A stretch of 64,000 nucleotides of DNA, from contig NC_052141.2 in assembly GCF_016086655.4 (NCBI RefSeq), positions 4,340,001-4,404,000 of the forward strand. The letters are read 5' to 3'. A program made the translations under genes and the position numbers. Each line of letters starts with the position of its first letter. Position 1 is the first letter of the stretch. The notes under the pieces were generated by a model, which had not been told where the DNA came from, did no database searches, and saw only the letters and a program-made list of their open reading frames with translations. Positions 43,601 through 54,200 of the stretch are shown in pieces. This DNA is from Lepeophtheirus salmonis (Eukaryota; Arthropoda; Copepoda; Siphonostomatoida; Caligidae).

Positions 43601-44299
43601 ATCCACAACAAGAGTTAATAATGTATTACATGGACAACCATGTACAGAATTAACTTAATAGTTTTAGCAAATATACAAAAATTAATTGATAGGTTATCAA
43701 TTTTATTTAAGAGCATTTTCCAATCTATTGTACTTTGAAATATCATTGACACTTTCATACCTAATTTAAGCCCTTTCCTATATACTCAGACATACTAAGA
43801 TCGTGTATTTTTTCAAGGCGTTTAAAAAGTTAGGAAAGAACTTTAATATCCTACCAACATGTGATCTTAAAAATTTACAATATAGAAAGTGAGAAGCTTA
43901 GCCATGCACACTCCATCTAGTGGTATGAAATGGAACTGATAATTCCAATTTTACAGCACATGACTCAGTAATTATAATTAATAAATAACAATTTTTGATT
44001 AAAATATGTATTTTTGATGTTTGATAATTTTATAGGCTTTGTAACATCGTAATATGGAGCCCGGTAGTTTGGCTTTCAACTATTTTGCCTCAGTCTTCAA
44101 ACATTTCGTTTATTTTTGGGCGAAATTGATGATTCTTTTGAATTTATTAAGCAATATAAATGTAATTTCAATAAATAACTTCTCTACTCTCCAATTAATT
44201 ATGTGAATTCAATCATGTACATATAATTAAAAAAAGTGAGATGTAAAGCCAAACACTTAGATTTGGGTGCCTAACAGAACAATAAACTGAAGTTAAAAG

Positions 44300-44420
44300 G
44301 AATTTTTATATATTTTAGTTTGATGGTTGTAATTTCATATTGTTCTAGTACCGAATAGACACATATTTTATTTTATATTTCACATCCAGAGCATTTTATA
44401 AGAATCTGAAACGAATGGAA
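44300..44420 (+). repeat. Dispersed repeat Z, copy 1
   Basis: TATATATTTTAGTTTGATGG, TTGTTCTAGTACC, TATTTCACATCCAGAG recur inverted at 53830-53960. Confidence 0.45.
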
Positions 44421-45004
44421 ATTTGTCGATATTAAATAGCTTACTTGCATCGATAGTTAATATGGTTTTGGCAAAAAAAAAAAAATTTTAGAAAATATTG
44501 TGTATATCCCACAAACATTCACGTGAAAAATTAATATGGAAAATATATTTGAAAAGCCTCAAAACCTCTGTTGAGACAATTTCCTTTGTTATTAAAGCCT
44601 GGAAATATACTTTGCTCTGGATGTAAACAAAAGCTTCCCCATGTAAAAAATAATGACGAACATGAATCTCCAATACCAAAGTAGGGAGTTATTAGCGGCT
44701 ACATTGAGCGTGAGAGTAATGATGAGGTATTTTGGCTGCTCACAACGAATGTCATTACAGGCAAAGACTTGCTGAACAAGAGATATATGTTGGCATCTCC
44801 TAACCCAAAGCAGCAAAAGGAAATACCAATTGATGCAGTAAGTAAAGTAGTTGAATCGTTCTGATGAATCAAGAAGGATATTATCCAGGAAAAAAGACTG
44901 TGTCATTGTACGGAAACATGTTGGTAAACCTACATTACAGAAACGGTTAATTTTGAACAATTTGAGAGAACTATTTCGTAATTTTAAGGATAGTAATCCA
45001 GTGG

Positions 45005-45245
45005 ATTCAAATCCGGACTCTGAGGGGGGCAAAAGTTCTTGGACCAGAAGCTCATACTGCTGACTATCCACTCTTGTACAATACTATCAGTTTTTGCCGG
45101 AGCCCCTTCCTGCTGAAATACGTATGCAGCCTTGTTGGACTTCTTCATAGTCGTGGTTATCTATGGGAGCACATTTTCCTTCAAACCCATCATGCAGTCG
45201 GCCGACGGTAACCGGCTGTATTTTTAAAAGACCTCATTACTTTTT
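45005..45245 (-). pseudogene. maT/mariner transposase core fragment
   Basis: Minus strand: MMGLKENVLP, stop, TTTMKKSNKAAYVFQQEGAP followed by AKTDSIVQEWIVSSMSFWSK, NFCPPQSPDLNPLDYYP, stop. These are the second (QQEGAP, Asp changed to Glu) and third (LNPLDY) catalytic motifs. Sequence beyond DYYP is unrelated, so the copy was cut there. It sits inside the long-inverted-repeat element. Confidence 0.7.
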
Positions 45246-46413
45246 CAATACCCGGTACAATGCAAAATAGCCCCTCAAAAGGAAGCAAATTAGTCAAATT
45301 CACTCAACCTTGATGGAAAATTGCAAAATTGGTGAATAATTTCAAGAAATAAACATTTTTACGTCAACAAAATATTACATAATACAAAATTTCTCGCGAT
45401 AATATCTATTTTAAACAGAGTTGGATCATTATATAAAATTTGGGGTACAGAAAATCCCAGTTCTCTAACGACGGGTTAAAGTTAAGTCTAATATTATTAA
45501 TTAATTTTCTATTAATGTTATTTCCCAATTTCTATTTAGTCATTTATATTTTTTTGTATGTTACAAATCATTATCTTATTTCCCAAAATATTACATAATA
45601 TCAAATTCATTTGAGTCGTTTAAACTATCAAGAAATAACTTCAGTCCTCCAACATTAGTTATGGTACCTTAGTAATGTACGATTTAAAAAGGGAAATGTA
45701 GAGTCCAAAACATGGATTTTTTGTGCGTAACAGGACATGTAAAAACTGAGCTTTAAAGTACTCTGTTACTTATTAATTATTATTATTGAGTCATATGTTG
45801 TACAATTAGACATTGAAATCATATCTGAAAAGAAGAAGAACTCATTTCATCTTTTGCCACTAGATGAAGTGTATATAACTTTAGTTCTAACTTTCCTATT
45901 GAGATAAAATATTGGTAGGATATTGAATTTCTTTCTTAATTGTTTAAAAGTCTCAAATAAATACACGATCTTAGTAAGTCTGAGTATGTAGGAAGGGCCT
46001 TCAATTAGGTATGCAAGCTACAATGATTTTTCAAAGTAAAATATAATGGAAAATGCTTATAAATAAAATCCAAATTTATATCTCAAGTATCCAACCTTAC
46101 CCTATAATTAGAAATACTTCTTTTTTCAAGAGGAAGTCTATGATAATCGTAGATAGTTCTGATCGCATTCAACTAATTTGAAACCTGATATTATATATTT
46201 ACTTTATCTGTAGTTATATGAGTGTATTACTAATACTTAATTCTTAAGTTCTATCTTTCATATGAGAGTACCTCAAAGATATAATGATGTTTAAGCATAA
46301 TATAATTATTAATGTGCGTCCTGCCACTATAATGGCGACTCCGGCACAAAGAGTTTGGCACGATTCAGGATAAGGATTCCAAGCAAGAAGTCGTAAAATG
46401 TGGATCTATTAAA

Positions 46414-47053
46414 TTGCCAATCTTTACCCCTTTTCTGCTATTTGGAAATTTACTGAGAACTGTAGCCCAATTTGAATTGTCAAAAATAACATCGGAATAT
46501 ACAAAATTCAACCATCGTTTATGGGCTATTCCTAATGAAAGATTATATAAAGTGCCAGATTTTAGTATAAATAAGTGCCTAGACTCTCACTACCCAGTTC
46601 AGAATTTTGAAGAATATTTTAGTGCAACAGTGTATTGGCTCAAAACAAATGTTATTAAATGAACTCTCTGGACTTATTTCAAATCATAACTACAACGTTG
46701 TCTACGAAATGGAATCAGCATTTTGGGATCTTATCAATGAAATGACCAAGGATGGTACACACTTAAAAGAATCCTTAATATAGTAGTACATGGTTTTAAA
46801 CTGTCTACCTTCATCTTCACGGCAACATCTTACCCAAGCCTTCGAATTTATTAAATGTACAAGGACCGAAGTAAATATCTTACATCAAGCTTGTTGGATT
46901 AATAAAGTACATGAACGTATTGAAGAGAAAGAAGACACAAGATCCAGAGATCAACTTTATTACAAGAAAAAACATGCTCACTTATTATCTTCAAATAATC
47001 CTTCACCTATTACAGAAATCGTCAATAATAACATCAAAAAACAAAAACAGTAA
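46414..47053 (+). pseudogene. Presumed gag region of the Gypsy relic
   Basis: Frames give PFLLFGNLLRTVAQFELSKI, TEYTKFNHRLWAIPNERL-like text, SHYPVQNFEEYFSATVYWLK, then MESAFWDLINEMTKDGTHLK and, in the last part, FIKCTRTEVNILHQACWINK with a charged Lys/Glu/Arg-rich tail. No CCHC knuckle is visible. The call rests on position between the primer-binding site and protease; stops separate the parts. Confidence 0.4.
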
Positions 47054-47353
47054 GATACCTTTGTTTTTGTTTTTTTCATAAAAAGTTTGGAATCAACTCG
47101 TATAAATGCAACCCTCCCAATATATGTCTCTAAATATCTAATAATGACAATATAAAAACTGATGGAGTGTCAAGCCTTCCAGACGAAATATTATAAAATA
47201 AAAAAATGTAAAAATTCCACAAAACAATTTGAAAAGTCATCAATAAAAAATATTTATCAAACTTAAATTAATAATTCAAATCTTTTTACACTAAAAATAC
47301 ACGTAGAACATAACAATATTTAATTCCCTACTCTAAATTCATAAATATTAAAC

Positions 47354-49738
47354 CAGTGGTTCCCAACCTGTGGGTCACGACCCAAAACGGGGTCACGGCA
47401 CCAATGCCATGGGATCAGTAATCGATTTTGACCCGAACGTGAATATTTCATATAACACAGTAAAAAATGAAGACAGTTCAATAAATAAAATTAATACAGT
47501 TATATAAATGCACACTATGAAAATAAATGTAATAGTTCCTTAAGTCACTCAACACAACGTCTGAGATAGTTTTGAACATGCTTCGTTTCTGTTTTGTTTT
47601 GCCACCGCTGGCGTTCCTCCCATCAGTGTTGTTGTCGTACTTGCAGTGACACGTTGTAAGCTTGGTTCGAGTGATTCTTAATCCTTTAAAAATGAGTGTA
47701 AGAAAGAGAAAATACAGCGATGATTTCCAGAAGTGGGAATTCACTGAGATAGTTAATACAGGCGGGGAAAGACCACAGTGTGTAGTATGTTTGGAAGTTC
47801 TTGCCATGAGTCTATGAAACCAATTAAACTTCAAAGACATCTCGAAACTGAGCATCCTTCTTTGAAAGATAAAAGTAATGATTTTTTTAATGCACAAGTT
47901 GATAAGTCACCGCCTTGGCAGTGGATTATTTCAAAACAAAATTTAGTCGGCAGTGAAGCATCATACACGGTTGCATTACGAAAAGCACAAGCTAAAAAAC
48001 CACACACAATAGCTGATAATCTTATTTTTCCAAGCACCAAATATATTGTGTGTCTCATGATCGGTCCTGAAGCAGTAAATAAATTATCGCCTCTATACGT
48101 GTAAAACAATACGGTAAAACGAAGGATAACAGATATGTCCGAGGGTATTTTATACCAAATTATTCAAGAATTAAAAGAAACTCCTACTGTGCTGTTCAAC
48201 ATACAGCTTGATGAAACTATTGATGTGACAAACTTTGCACAACTTCTTGTGTATGTTCTTTTTATTAAAATAAAGGAAGATTTTTTGTTTTGTAAGCTTT
48301 TGCAAACGTCAACTACAGCTGCAGATATTTTTGATTTAATTGATGACTTCTTCAAAGAACATTCAATCGAATGGGTGAAATAGTGCGGGGTTTGTACTGA
48401 CAGGGCACCTGCAATACTCGGTTGTAAGTCTGGCTTCCAATCGTTAGTTAAAAAGGTGAGTCCAGAAGTAATTGGTACTCACTGTATGATTCATCGACAA
48501 GTTTTAGATACCAAGACGTTGCCTGAACCATTTCAAGAAGTGCATAACGAGGGATTAAAGCCGTAAATGTCGTTAAATTAAGGCCATTTGCAACACGGCT
48601 CTTCAGAGTTTTATGAGAAGATTTGGGTTCAACCCATGAGGCACTATTGTTTCACACAGAGGTAAGGTGGCTCTTGAAAGGAAAGACGTTGAATATTTTT
48701 TTTGAATTGAGAGGAGAGCGGCCAATATTTCTTGATTCTCAAAATGCAAGCGAATATGAATCATTGTTTACGGATGAAGTTACGTTCTGCCAATTGGCAT
48801 ACATGGTCGACATTTTTGTGATATTTAATAGTATTAATACAGGATTATAGGGTAAGATAATACGATAATATCTTTGTCTGAAAATATAACGTCCTTCAAA
48901 ATGAAATTGGAACCCTGGATCAACAAAATTAATCAAAAGAAATTATACATGTTTCCAACACTTGCCCAACTTGTTGAAGAAGCAGCAAATGAAATTGACA
49001 TCGAAGACTTGTATGGCTTGATACAAAAACATTTGAAAAGTCTTACTGTTCAAATAAGAAAATAATTTCCTGATGAATGTTCCACATCTTTCCCCCTTAC
49101 AGTCAACCCTTTTAATGCCAGTGTATATGATGTCCCTGAAACAGCAGAAGAAGCGTGTTCACCGACTTAAAAAACAGCTTTGAAGCTAAATCATGGTTTG
49201 GTGAACTGCAATTACAAGAATTTTGTGCAAAAAGTTTCAAGAAATTCCCAGTAATACCAGAAATCGCAATAAGGAATTTATTGCCGTTTCCAACAACTTA
49301 CATATGTGAAACAATATTCTCCACACTACTCATCCTTAAAAACAAGTACCGAAATAAATTAGATGTGGAAGACGACTTGAGGTGTGCCATACCATCAACA
49401 GAGCCCAGGATAAAATTACTAGCTAAAAAACTACAATACCAGCCGTCTCATTAAGGTCAGTTCATAAACATACTTTACATAACGGTGTGAAATTTGTTTG
49501 TTCGAATAATTCGTAATTGATTTGCAATTTATTCATGTTTTGTAAGAGCTTCGAAATTTTTTATGAATAAACTTTAAATTATTTACGGAATATACAATTA
49601 CTTCACGAATAAATCGCAATATATGCTAGTTTGTTATAGATAAAAATGAATGTGTATAAGATATTTAAAGGATTGGGTTCGCTTCTTGATTGCTTGTTCT
49701 AAAATGGGTCGCTATATTTGAAAGGTTGGGAACCACTG
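47354..49738 (+). mobile_element. hAT transposon, 2385 bp, inserted in the Gypsy relic
   Basis: Left end CAGTGGTTCCCAACCTGTGG; right end read inverted CAGTGGTTCCCAACCTTTCA. Flanking octamers TATTAAAC (47346-47353) and TATTACAC (49739-49746) differ by one base. It encloses a ZBED-like hAT transposase gene. The insertion lies between the presumed gag and the protease tail, so the hAT is younger than the Gypsy copy. Confidence 0.9.
47692..49454 (+). pseudogene. hAT transposase, ZBED5/SCAND3-like (disrupted)
   Basis: ATG at 47692: MSVRKRKYSDDFQKWEFTEI, then GGERPQCVVC begins a BED zinc finger (C-x2-C), a frameshift, HESMKPIKLQRHLETEHPS (the two His), ASYTVALRKAQAKKPHTIAD (family hallmark), PTVLFNIQLDETIDVTNFAQ (first catalytic Asp region), CGVCTDRAPAILGCKSGFQ, HCMIHRQVLDTKTLPE, FHTEVRWLLKGKTLNIFFEL (catalytic core), and the dimerisation end IRNLLPFPTTYICETIFSTL, RNKLDVEDDLRCAI. 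About 590 codons, the normal length, with several frameshifts and stops (for example after EWVK). Confidence 0.85.
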
Positions 49739-49741
49739 TAT

Positions 49742-49925
49742 TACACCATCATGTATTAGACTCCTTGCTGCAAATAATCAAACTTTAAATAATCATGGAT
49801 ATTCTACACATATAGTTAAATTGCCAGGCCTTGAAAACATACAATGGAATTTCAAAGTCCACTGATACGGACTTTGGAGTGTTGGGACTAGACTTTTTGC
49901 CTAAATATAATATATTAATTTATGT
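49742..49925 (+). pseudogene. Gypsy protease C-terminal part
   Basis: IRLLAANNQTLNNHGYSTHI then VKLPGLENIQWNFKV, frameshift, TDFGVLGLDFLPKYN. This is the second half of a retropepsin fold (LxAANxT ... ILGxDFL). The active-site DTG half is not found; it may have been lost before or with the hAT insertion. Confidence 0.55.
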
Positions 49926-50074
49926 ATCTTATAAGAAAATCATTTAACGAGATTGTTTTATCAATAAAATTTATGTTAATACTGATTGTGCTGACGCAAA
50001 GAGTAATCTAGTTAAGCACCCTGCCCTCCAAAACAACTTATTTAAAGGGAAAGGCTTACACTTAAAAATTCAAC

Positions 50075-50265
50075 AAGTAAATTCCAAAGAATGATAGATT
50101 GGGTGATAGGTAACATTGATGGTTGTTTTGCTTATGTAGATGATACTTTACTTTTCACTAGATCGGAAAAGGAGCATCATGATCTAATATCAAAAGTATA
50201 AGCAACAATAAAACATAATGGATTATACTACAATGTTGAAAAAAACCTATTTGCAACCTTTTTAT
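50075..50265 (+). pseudogene. Gypsy reverse-transcriptase fragment
   Basis: FQRMIDWVIGNIDGCFAYVD then DTLLFTRSEKEHHDLISKV, stop, ATIKHNGLYYNVEKNLFA. YVDD is the catalytic motif of reverse transcriptase, with the flanking Gypsy pattern F-x-RMI ... EEH ... GLxxNxxKxxF. The fingers and upstream palm are missing. Confidence 0.75.
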
Positions 50266-50319
50266 GTATGGATTAAAAATAAAAATACAAAAGAAAAGTT
50301 AAATTAACATACTCAAAAA

Positions 50320-50697
50320 TAGTTTGGATTCACTCACCACTCTGGCGAATTATATTCCTGGAAAGGAATTAAGAGTTTGTGTTGGCACTTCAGACGAAGG
50401 AGTTGGTGGTGTTTTAGAACAGGGGGAAGGTTGTAAATTTCGCCCATTAGTTTTTTTATACCAGATCTCTAACGGAAAGGGGCACTTCAATCATGTAATT
50501 GAAGTCCGTAGCGTAGTTTGGTACACTGATCCTATTCCATTAATTTCAGCACAGTTCGTACAAAATCCAAGCTGGCCAAGTAAATATTTTAAATATTTCA
50601 ACGAATTAAGCGAATTCGCTCACATTTCAGGAAAAAATTATGTTCCGGCTGACTTATTATCGAGGATCAATTTACTACAATTGGATTTTAAGAATTA
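50320..50697 (+). pseudogene. Gypsy RNase H fragment
   Basis: IPGKELRVCVGTSDEGVGGV then LEQGEGCKFRPLVFL, ISNGKGHFNHVIEVRSVVW, YTDPIPLIS, YFNELSEFAHISGKNYVPAD followed by LLSRI. It follows the TDASxxGxGxVLxQ ... ERE ... TDHKPLI ... DxLSR order, with TDA altered to TSDE and about 20 residues lost in the middle. Open for 124 codons. Confidence 0.65.
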
Positions 50698-50854
50698 GAG
50701 GGAATGGGAGGACGAACAAAAGAAAGGAGAATCTCATTGGTACATATCAATTAGCTGAAAAAATCGTTATTGATGAACAACATATCTGGTGTGCCGTCCG
50801 AGCAAAAACTGATAGACCAATAGTCCCAAAAAGTTTAGTCCGAGATTTAATTAA

Positions 50855-51560
50855 ATGAATCACACAGGGGCGTTAAAAACACTAGTCGGAACATCCAAAG
50901 AGAATACGACTGGCTTTCTATGTCAACAGATATAAAAAATATGTTGAAGAATGTGATATTTGTAAAAATCGAAGAAGCTTAAAAGAGTTTTAAACCGTTT
51001 TTACCGTTTGAAAAAAAAAACCAAATCCTCAAACAAACTTTTTTTATCATTTGAATTTAGATCTTATTTGTCCTTTTCCCAAAGTTAAAGGAAAAACAAT
51101 GCAGGATTTGGTTATCCAAACTACTATAACTACTGATCGAGGAGGACACTTCGCTTCTATTATCTGGGAAGAATTTGTAAAAGCTTTGCACATAGAACAT
51201 ATTAAAACTACTCCTTATCATCCTCAAAGAAATGGGTTAATGGAACGGGAACATCGTACTCTGAAAGAAGCTAACTGTTGCAAAATCATGGAGTCTTGTC
51301 AACGCAGGGTGGAAGTGTTGCCTATATACTACTGGTTTTACGTACAATTGGAACAGTATTGCCCTGGGGAATAGAGGTCAAAAGAGAGTATAATACTCAT
51401 ACTCGCAGTTAGACACCAAACTCTCAAAAAATTATTAAGATCAAAGGAAGTATATATCTCAACCATACAATTAGATCATCCCCTACTCCCTATGACACAG
51501 GGCGTTCAAGGTGATATGCAATAAAAACATTTCATTATTGAGAAGGATGGAAAAACTAAA
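50855..51560 (+). pseudogene. Gypsy integrase fragment
   Basis: HRGVKNTSRNIQREYDWLSM is followed by CDICKNRRSLKEF after frame changes (HHCC zinc module), HLNLDLICPFPKVKGKTM (start of the core, with a catalytic Asp), a deletion, then TTITTDRGGHFASIIWEEFV, ALHIEHIKTTPYHPQRNGLM and EREHRTLKEA with the second Asp and the Glu of the DDE triad. The C-terminal domain is not recognisable. In the family it inserts retrotransposon DNA. Confidence 0.7.
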
Positions 51561-51610
51561 TCCATTTCTATTTACAATTTGAAGTCCAAATGAGTCTAAG
51601 GGGGGAAGTA

Positions 51611-51810
51611 TGCAGTTCTTGAATTTAATACTTAATATTTATCAAGATTTTCTGGAATTTATCTGTTTTTTAATGTTTTATTTTATGTTATTTTTTTTTG
51701 TGAAAGAGTCAGTTTTCTTCTTTATTTCTTGCGTTCAATAAATAGTTCTATAAAGAAAAAATAGACATTTAAAAATGAAATAATAATTAATGTGCACCTT
51801 GACACTACAT
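51611..51810 (+). repeat. Right LTR of the Gypsy relic
   Basis: Starts TGCAGTTCTTGAATTTAA directly after the polypurine tract and ends near ...CACTACA. Only its last part is recognisable in the degraded left LTR. AATAAATAGTTC near 51738 could be a poly-A signal region. Confidence 0.5.
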
Positions 51811-51892
51811 AATTATATACCGTCATTTACAGAATGTGTATAAGTAAATTAGTTTTAATTAATTTATTAACTTATTTAAAAGTTGATTTAAC

Positions 51893-52030
51893 ATGGCATC
51901 ATTTAATCAGTTATGTCAAGATTGTCACTCCATACAACAGTCTCAGGTGTGCTCACTGCAAGTGATGCAAAATAACTCAGAAATGACTAAAATAACAGAG
52001 GCAATCTGTCAAACATTTGTTTCCATGTAA
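51893..52030 (+). CDS. Short ORF of 45 codons, doubtful
   Basis: MASFNQLCQDCHSIQQSQVC followed by SLQVMQNNSEMTKITEAICQ and TAA. Starts 80 bp after the LTR, in G+C-richer sequence. It resembles the start of a gag-like protein more than random sequence, but there is no primer-binding site between the LTR and this ORF. Function unknown. Confidence 0.2.
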   Translation: MASFNQLCQDCHSIQQSQVCSLQVMQNNSEMTKITEAICQTFVSM

Positions 52031-52276
52031 AAAAAATTAACTTTTTAATTCAGTAAAATAACTCGAATTTATAGCTATTTCTAAAAAAAAAGAAGAAGCC
52101 TGTAATAGGCTTGATATTGAAATTTTCACAACTATTTTTTTCCATAAAAATATGTAAATACTCAATAATTTGACTTGTGAACATATGCATTGAGATTGTA
52201 GTAATCTTTACAGCTCTTCTAGTCCATTGGAAGGGGGTGTACTTGAGCCCCATGGCCATGGATATATCCTCTAGGC

Positions 52277-52380
52277 CAATGTTTCTTAACCTTATTAGAG
52301 GTACTGAACCCTACAAGCTTCCTCAGTGCTTTCAATGAATCCCTTCGTGATTGGAAAAATAAAATATGTAAAATTAGTAT
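52277..52380 (-). mobile_element. Partial copy of the 27664-28184 hAT MITE
   Basis: CAATGTTTCTTAACCTTATT then AGAGGTACTGAACCCTACAA and GATTGGAAAAATAAAATATG match the inverted right end of the MITE at 27664-28184. Similarity fades after about 105 bp. One end only. Confidence 0.65.
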
Positions 52381-52900
52381 TTTTTCTTCTTAATTTTTGT
52401 TCAAGATTGTTTTTATGTTGACCCAATACATATTAAATATATGTGGTAAGTCAACTAGAAATGCCACTAGAAGGATTTTTTTCATATTCTTTAACTAATT
52501 ATCTTGCATTTCTTTTTAATAAATTATATTGATTAGCCCGACAGAGATGCCGTTATTCCAACTGAAAGATTTCAAAAATTTACGATCACAATAAAAAAAA
52601 AAAAACGTGTCATGGAAAAAAGATGTAATACATAAAATGCAAGGGAAAAAATGTCAAGGAAAAAATGGCTAGAGTCGTATATATTACTGATACAATACTT
52701 ATCTCCAATATTTTCTATACTATAATATTATAGTTGTATGTTTTTATGTAGAATACATATACCCCCTGATAAAAACGCACAGGGTATTTCCTTAATAATA
52801 CAGGTAATATATATTAAAAGAAAAGAAAAATAAATAAATACAACAGTGGTTCAAATGGAAAAAGTCACTTAATTCTCCTGTTACTTATGGATTGACGAAT
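52381..52900. other. No recognised gene
   Basis: A+T-rich; nothing supportable. Confidence 0.35.
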
Positions 52901-52905
52901 CATCA

Positions 52906-53082
52906 TTACACAATATTATGCAAGAGCAGTGAGTTCCACTTCGTTATGATCCAGGATTTGTCAGAAGAAGAGGCGGTTGGCTGTGGTGCGACAAACCACT
53001 GAGAGGATTCGGGGATGTTGTCAAAGGTGAAGACGTTGGAGAGAGTTAAGAAAACTGTAAAGCTCTGTACAGTTGGATCAAT
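52906..53082 (-). CDS. Candidate host exon with strong splice acceptor, terminal
   Basis: On the minus strand the pyrimidine tract CCTCCTTCTATTCCAATTTCAG ends at 53083. It is followed by an uninterrupted 59-codon frame: IDPTVQSFTVFLTLSNVFTF, DNIPESSQWFVAPQPTASSS, DKSWIITKWNSLLLHNIV, TAA at 52906-52908. Phase 0, balanced codon use, and richer in G+C than its surroundings. The IDPTVQSFTVFLTL start recalls the beta-sandwich segment after VWA domains in CLCA/hemicentin-like proteins, but this is a weak resemblance. It may be the last coding exon of a host gene running leftward. Confidence 0.45.
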   Translation of the reverse strand: MDPTVQSFTVFLTLSNVFTFDNIPESSQWFVAPQPTASSSDKSWIITKWNSLLLHNIV

Positions 53083-53084
53083 CT

Positions 53085-53630
53085 GAAATTGGAATAGAAG
53101 GAGGGTGTTTTTCTATTCACAAACCTCATTTCTTTGTAGGAAGGGAACGAAACTGTCTGCATTACGTAGTTACATATAGGACTCGAATCCTCAAACTTGT
53201 ATATCTAGCACTCTGAGTTAATACTTCCAATGTATCAAGCCAAGATATGAGAACCATAACAAGTGGCTTATAAGTTAAGATCTCCAGGTGACTTATAAGT
53301 TATATTTCTCTTAACTACATTGTATTTTAAATGTTTGGCATTTGTGAAACTTTTTGTCAATCTAACTCGAAGTTTACCTTTCAATTAGAGAGAAATACAA
53401 TATTTTTTATTTATTTTGATCATGGGGGTTATTAGTCAATTTCTAGTGATCTTAAATAACCTAATAATTTTTCAAGGGCCCTTCAATTGAAAATGTCATT
53501 TTATGAATAAAATATAGATCAGCAAATTAGTGATTTCGAATGATATTTCCTGGATTTACATAATCATAAAAGTGACATATATCAAAAACACACAAACATT
53601 TAGATAAATGGAGCGACAAATTATAAATTT
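53085..53630. other. No recognised gene
   Basis: Would be intron if the minus-strand exon at 52906-53082 is real. Near 53225-53310 two related words (GTGGCTTATAAGTTAAGATC, GTGACTTATAAGTTATATTT) occur in tandem. Confidence 0.35.
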
Positions 53631-53639
53631 AAATGTACC

Positions 53640-54200
53640 TTTCATATGCTTTGATCAATCTTCATTAATTAAAAACAGAAATACTTTCATGTTCTCTAAG
53701 AATTAGGACGAAGAAATTCGAGATACTTTATCCTCAACAAGAGATGCTCGAACCAAACCAAGCTAAGCCTTCTTAGTGTAGGAATCTATTCATCTTTATA
53801 TAACAATGAATAAATTCAAGGTTTGAAACTATGACAGGATCCATTCATTTTGAGATTCAAATGTAAGACTCTGGATGTGAAATATATAATAAGATTTGTT
53901 AATTAGAAATACTAATAGGTACTACAACAATTTGAAGTTATTACCATAAAACTAAAATATACAAAAGCAACACATTTGAACAATTGAATCCTTCTAAGAG
54001 AGGCAAATTTGATATTTAGATGTGCTTTTAATTTGACAAATTCAAAGGTCTAAGAACATTCTTCAATGATTAAGACCGGAAGAAGTGAACTTCTATGTTC
54101 TCCAAGAGTTAGGACCAAAAGAAGATAGAGTGAATCGTAGGAAGATACTTATAACTTGACTATCCATCTCAAGAGATGTTCGAATTCCGAATTCCTCGAG
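53640..54200 (+). repeat. About 400-bp-spaced direct repeat
   Basis: 53670-53760 (ATGTTCTCTAAGAATTAGGA ... CAACAAGAGATGCTCGAA) and 54085-54200 (ATGTTCTCCAAGAGTTAGGA ... TCTCAAGAGATGTTCGAA) share order and spacing. Repeat Z copy 2 (inverted; 53830-53960) lies between them. Confidence 0.5.

Larger units (their letters stand above)
43699..46070. mobile_element. 2.4-kb element with about 300-bp terminal inverted repeats
   Basis: 43699-43990 and 45765-46070 (inverted) align throughout, for example ACTCAGACATACTAAGATCG against ACTCAGACTTACTAAGATCG, and AATATCCTACCAA in both. Just inside are directly repeated blocks (44110-44300, 45545-45765: GTAACAGGACA/CTAACAGAACA). The centre carries a maT fragment (45005-45245). 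Long arms with little coding sequence suggest a foldback-like or composite element. Class unknown. Confidence 0.6.
46300..51810 (+). mobile_element. Ty3/Gypsy retrotransposon relic, split by a hAT insertion
   Basis: A likely primer-binding site (TGGCGACTCCGGCAC, 46333-46347) follows TTAATGTGCGTCCTGCCACT, which matches the end of the right LTR (TTAATGTGCACCTTGACACT, 51787-51806). Between lie a presumed gag region, a protease tail, reverse transcriptase, RNase H and integrase blocks in Gypsy order. A polypurine tract (AAGGGGGGAAG) precedes the right LTR. The left LTR is mostly unrecognisable. Stops, frameshifts and deletions throughout; an old copy. Confidence 0.75.

Noticed and set aside
44592..45071. 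159-codon minus ORF
   Set aside because: Only its first part overlaps the real transposase fragment in another frame; the rest has no recognisable feature.
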